Source: Scylla paramamosain
Lineage: Eukaryota > Arthropoda > Malacostraca > Decapoda > Portunidae
Assembly: GCF_035594125.1 (NCBI RefSeq)
Contig: NW_026973754.1
Span: 136,001-200,000, forward strand
Length of the DNA stretch: 64,000 nt
Direction of reading: 5' to 3'
Within the stretch, counting starts at the first letter, position 1; every line of letters begins with the position of its first letter. The notes beneath the pieces were generated by a model. That model saw nothing but the letters and a program-made list of their open reading frames with translations, did no database searches and was not told where the DNA came from. Both the position numbers and the translations under genes were made by a program. Shown piece after piece: positions 59,333 through 64,000 of the stretch.

Positions 59333-59597
59333 TACGCGGGGTTGGGTTGCCTAAAGAGAGGGAATGAGACACTGCATGATGAGAAGGTCCCCTCGCCAAG
59401 TGACGACCCCTTGCTGGCCGCCCCTTACAATCTCACACTCCAGCGGTGAAGTAGACAAAGAACCATCCCTTCATGGACGAGGGGGAATATATTTATATGT
59501 TGTTTACGTAGAATGATCACCATCGTTTCCCGGCGGCAGCATCAATCTAGCAGTGAAATAGAGACACTTGTACCTCTGAGCAGACAAGTAAAGGCGG

Positions 59598-59890
59598 TTC
59601 AATTAAACAATGAATAAGTTCGTGCAAGACAGTGAGCAAAAATTTAAAGTCTTTGTCGAGGAAATGTTGCAATGATGATTAAAAAGTAGATATTCTGTTA
59701 ATTCTTCCGTGCCATCATTCATCTTTGTACATTCTACAAGTAAAAGCAGTTCAATTATACAATGAATAAGTTCGTGCAAGATAGTGGTAAGCAGGAATGA
59801 AGTCTCTACCGAGGAAATGTTGCAAAGACTGGTTAAAAAATAGCTGTTCTTTTCATTTCCTCGTGGCATCATTCATCTTTATATATGTTG
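59598..59890 (+). repeat. tandem duplication, period about 152 bp
   Basis: 'acaatgaataagttcgtgca' recurs at about 59608 and 59760, followed in both units by 'cgaggaaatgttgcaa' and 'catcattcatcttt'. Confidence 0.85.
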
Positions 59891-60430
59891 CTGTACAGGA
59901 CAATCTTACCGCACGTTCCTTTATATTTCTTTGAATCAGGTAAATCGTATTCCCTCCTGAAATAAAATATTATATAAAAAAAATAATAATGTAATCTTTC
60001 ATAACTAAATCAGACTTCATTTTTAGCTCTCTGTTTAACATTTCTTTCTCCTTTTTGAGGGGGAAAGAGGCAAATCAGTGTCATTTTTTTCCGTCTTTAG
60101 CTCCCTTGGCTTGTCTCCTTCATACATATCAATCACTCGCTAAAAATCTCTCCCCACGACCATGCATCTCCTCACATCCCACTCCACAAGACGCTCCTGT
60201 ACACTTCTTTATGTTCCTTTGTGTCTGGTAAAATCCGAGGCCCTCCAAAGCACCTCAGCCTCTCATTTCTCAGCCTCCCGAGCCGCCCTTCACGTCTCCG
60301 CATCACTCTCTCCCCCTCATCACTCCCTCATCGGTTATCCCCCATTTCTCACGCACACAAAGGCGCTGAGGTAGAGGGATTTAGGAGACCTGTATCGGAA
60401 AAATTATTACCCCTAACAATAAGCTAATAT

Positions 60431-60928
<498 letters not shown>

Positions 60929-60931
<3 letters not shown>

Positions 60932-61981
60932 CTGTTATGTAAACGGAATTTTCTTTTTTTTTCTTCTTTTTACCTGATATAGAAAACTATTTTTGGTTCT
61001 ATCGAATATTTTTTTACTTTTATTCTATTTTGCATATATTTTTATGACATGCTTTCCATTAGGTTATTTTTGTACAGGTTTAGTACAGTTACACTACACG
61101 TACTCGTACACTTGCAGCTACATCATAAAATAAAACAAATAAAAAAAAAAGGTTCGATTTACACCATACAACAACATTCCAATCACAATCTTTCGGTACC
61201 TTTCCATAAAACTCATTCAAAGTCAAAATACAACAGTTCACAATATTCCATCGCTAAAAATTTCATATCTCTTATAAATGAAACGATCCTGGAGCTCAGA
61301 CCACAATACCGCGGGTCACGTTTGGAGGGAAAATATTATGAATGCAGATTATGTTTTTCCTTCTATTTCATCGCGTGTGTCAGCCCGTCACTGGGAGTTA
61401 TGAGTACCTGGATCACACGCCTCTGCTGGGCAAACTAATATATCTCTGTAGCTGCAGGGCGTTCAGTGGATGTGGATGTCTCTCTTTCCTTTTTGGCAAC
61501 TGTTTATCTTCTACAAGGTCTTTATTTTCTTGATTCTATCTGTCACTACTGCAGAAGTATAAGTAGTTAAGTGTAACATCCAAATAACATAAAAACAGAC
61601 GAGAAAAACACCAATCACAAAACAACGTGGGATTACTGGAGAGCGCAAACACACACACCTTAAAATGAGCGACGCCATCACGCTCCTACTTATCATATAT
61701 CACGGAGCTGAGGCGATCAATCACCCAATTTTCTTCGTTCCAATAATAACAAGGCGCCTTCGCTTAATTAATTTGATGAGGTGGAGGGCGAGGATCGTTT
61801 TTAATTAGTGTAATAAGGAGGCTGGACGCGCTGGCCCGCCGGTGTATGCCAGCCACGCCAGCCGCTCACTCGCTGCTCGCCGCCCTTCACACTCAGATGA
61901 GGTAATTAATTTTGTTATCTTAATTTTCCGCCTTTCATTCTTCCTGTAAATCGTATTATTTTGGGAGGATGAGTAGAAGAG

Positions 61982-62045
<64 letters not shown>

Positions 62046-63487
62046 CGTTTTTCTATACATGTTCATTTCTGTTTATATACCTTTTTCTATGTGTTTATTT
62101 GCGTTAATTTTTATGTAATCTACAATATATACATACCAGCAAGCATTATTCTAGTTCCACCTACACGTACATGCCATATACTTACCAATTTGTTTCATGC
62201 GAGTATCATAATCGTTCCCCGTTCCATCAGAATCTTAGTTTACCCAAAAATTCTGCCACTCAACTCCCACGACTTGAATCTGTAAAATGTATACCAGTTT
62301 TTTTTTTTTTATTTTCAACCTTCATCAGCATCTTTCCGTTTTATATATATTTCTTTTTTTTTCTTTTTTTTTTTCCGTCCGCGCGTTTCTGAGTACTTGA
62401 GAGTCCTTTCCTTCCCTCCCTTTCCGTCCCTCTCATCCCGTCCCTCATTTTCTCTCACGTTTTTTACACCCAAACTTGGCAGGAATGTCAAGGAGTCGTT
62501 TTCTATGAGCTGAAAGGCGATCGCTTTTAAGATAACTGAAAGAGCCTTGAGGAGTATGCGCGTATGGGAGTCTTAAATTCGCTCTTCATGATTTTTGGAA
62601 CGTCATTGAGTTTGCATAAATAATCTACATCACCTCCATTTTTGTTTTACTTAAGTAGGAATTCAGAAATCCGTGAGTGTTTTATTTTTCTCTCTTTCTC
62701 TCTCTTGCTTCATAAGACTTGACCTGCTTCAGAAAAGTATTGGAACACTGAACTTAACAAACCACTTTTTTCTTATTTCTCTCTGGTTGACTTTTTTTTT
62801 TCTCTCTCTCTCTTTTTTTTTTTTCGTTAATGCAAAATAGCGATCTTATTTTACCTTCTTTTTTTGTGTCCTCTGCTGGCGACCTGCACACGCGCACACA
62901 CAAAAATAAAAATATATGTCTAGAAAAAAAAAAAAAAAGTTTCGTCTTATGTGATGAATAAAACATACGCATCATGAACCGGAAGTCACTGGTCACTATG
63001 AATAATCTGCAACTCACTCGTTCACTTTCTTTTCTTTTGCTTGAGTTTGCCTTGTAATTTATTCTTTATACGCAGTGGAGGAAAACATGAGACACAAAAA
63101 CATAGGAAAAAAAAATGTAATCAAGATGTATATGATAGTGAAGTGAACGGCGATAATAAATGAAGATAGGTAATGAGACGTAATGCAAGTACCAAAAAAA
63201 AAAAAAATAATGACAAGTGAATTAATAATGGTGATATAAAGGATGAGGAGGAAATGGGACTAAGATGGAAGGAGGAGCAAAACATAACTAATAACTGTGA
63301 GAGGGAAAGATTTTAGATGACAGATCGTGAAAAAAATACACATGACAGCAGGAGCAACAGTAATAATAATAATAATGATAATAATAATAATAATGATGAT
63401 AATAATAATAATAATAATAACCAAAAACATCTACTAGTACCACCATTACTACAGCTCAAACTCAACCACCACCACCACCACCACAAA
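60929..63487. other. no gene recognised; homeodomain-type TAATTA cluster at 61760-61920
   Basis: AT-rich sequence with (CT)n 61983-62042 and (AAT)n 63360-63420. Three TAATTA-type motifs ('cttaattaattt', 'tttaattagtg', 'gtaattaatttt') flank a GC-rich stretch between 61764 and 61915, a pattern that could be an enhancer. No exon is supported. Confidence 0.4.
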
Positions 63488-63523
63488 CATATTTCCGTTG
63501 TTGTTGTCAACAACGGAAATATG
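63488..63523. repeat. perfect 16-bp hairpin
   Basis: CATATTTCCGTTGTTG, spacer TTGT, then its exact reverse complement. No T-run follows, so it does not look like a terminator. Confidence 0.85.
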
Positions 63524-63621
63524 ACTGAGCTGCATTTCTTCCTTAAAAGTTGACGTAAGGAAAAAAGTCACACGTCACTTTCCTGTCACCACGCGTCAGT
63601 ATCCGCCGGGAGGGAAAAAAA

Positions 63622-63698
<77 letters not shown>

Positions 63699-64000
63699 CA
63701 AACCAAAACAATATACAAGAGGGTGGTGGTGGTGGTGGTGGGTGTGCTAAATGTAGTGAATATTATAAGGTTCAAAACACAACTCTCCCTCACCAAAGCC
63801 CCACCCTTATGGTTTTCCTAATTTCCTGTGGTTTCCTTTATCGTCCCCTTTTCCCATCTTCTCCCATACCTCTCCTTCCTTCTTTTTATTTCTTTCTATT
63901 TTACTTCCTTGAATTATCATATTTTGTCTTTCACGTTTTCTTTATATTTTTTTTATTTCTTCCTTTTCCAATTCTCTTTCTCTTCTGTGTCCTCTTTATT
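63524..64000. other. no gene; (CA)n, poly-A and (GGT)n
   Basis: (CA)n 63622-63665 followed by about 32 A, then GGT repeats at 63720-63741. The last 200 bp are CT-rich. Confidence 0.6.

Overview
This is a nuclear DNA window from an arthropod, most likely a decapod crustacean and probably a crab. Three things point there: tracts of the arthropod telomere unit TTAGG, very dense dinucleotide microsatellites ((GA)n and (CA)n every 1-2 kb, the longest about 257 bp), and non-LTR retrotransposons whose coding and 3'-end sequences I associate with decapod genomes. The species assignment is inference. Nothing prokaryotic is present.

One host gene can be rebuilt exon by exon. It is a LIN54 orthologue (Mip120 in Drosophila), the tesmin/TSO1 CXC DNA-binding subunit of the DREAM/MuvB cell-cycle complex. 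It lies on the minus strand with 14 coding exons between 22589 and 13981. All splice phases close, giving 809 codons. Its introns hold microsatellites and a non-LTR fragment. A second candidate gene (29200-29823, plus strand) is a single-exon 207-codon reading frame with ten 7-residue repeats and no family I recognise.

Most of the rest is mobile DNA. The best element is a P-element-superfamily transposon (23338-26835). It has 27-bp perfect terminal inverted repeats, a perfect 8-bp target duplication, an intron-split THAP domain and a D-D-E transposase with two frameshifts. It sits inside an older Jockey-like retrotransposon remnant of opposite orientation, upstream of the LIN54 coding exons. 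Others are: a foldback-like element with a TTAGG core (1213-1945); an internally deleted PIF/Harbinger element with a TAA target duplication (8749-9474) next to a second small inverted-repeat element (9477-9671); a decayed piggyBac transposase (36876-38248); a nearly full-length CR1-type element (about 49390-53241) plus a 3' fragment of the same family (3450-3782); a YVDD-type non-LTR element (31998-33230, minus); Jockey-like fragments (38398-39160 and elsewhere); two tRNA-derived SINEs (28865-29115, 40935-41070); and a family of about 210-bp MITE-like repeats with at least eight copies.

Layout: 1-13.9 kb, repeats and small DNA transposons; 13.9-22.6 kb, LIN54; 22.9-27.2 kb, nested P element in a Jockey remnant; 28.8-29.8 kb, SINE and orphan frame; 30-35 kb, microsatellites and a YVDD element; 36.4-39.2 kb, MITE, piggyBac and Jockey fragment; 39.7-49 kb, a GC-rich promoter-like block, a SINE, degenerate telomere repeats and local duplications; 49.4-53.2 kb, CR1; 53.2-64 kb, microsatellites, MITEs and minisatellites with no convincing gene.
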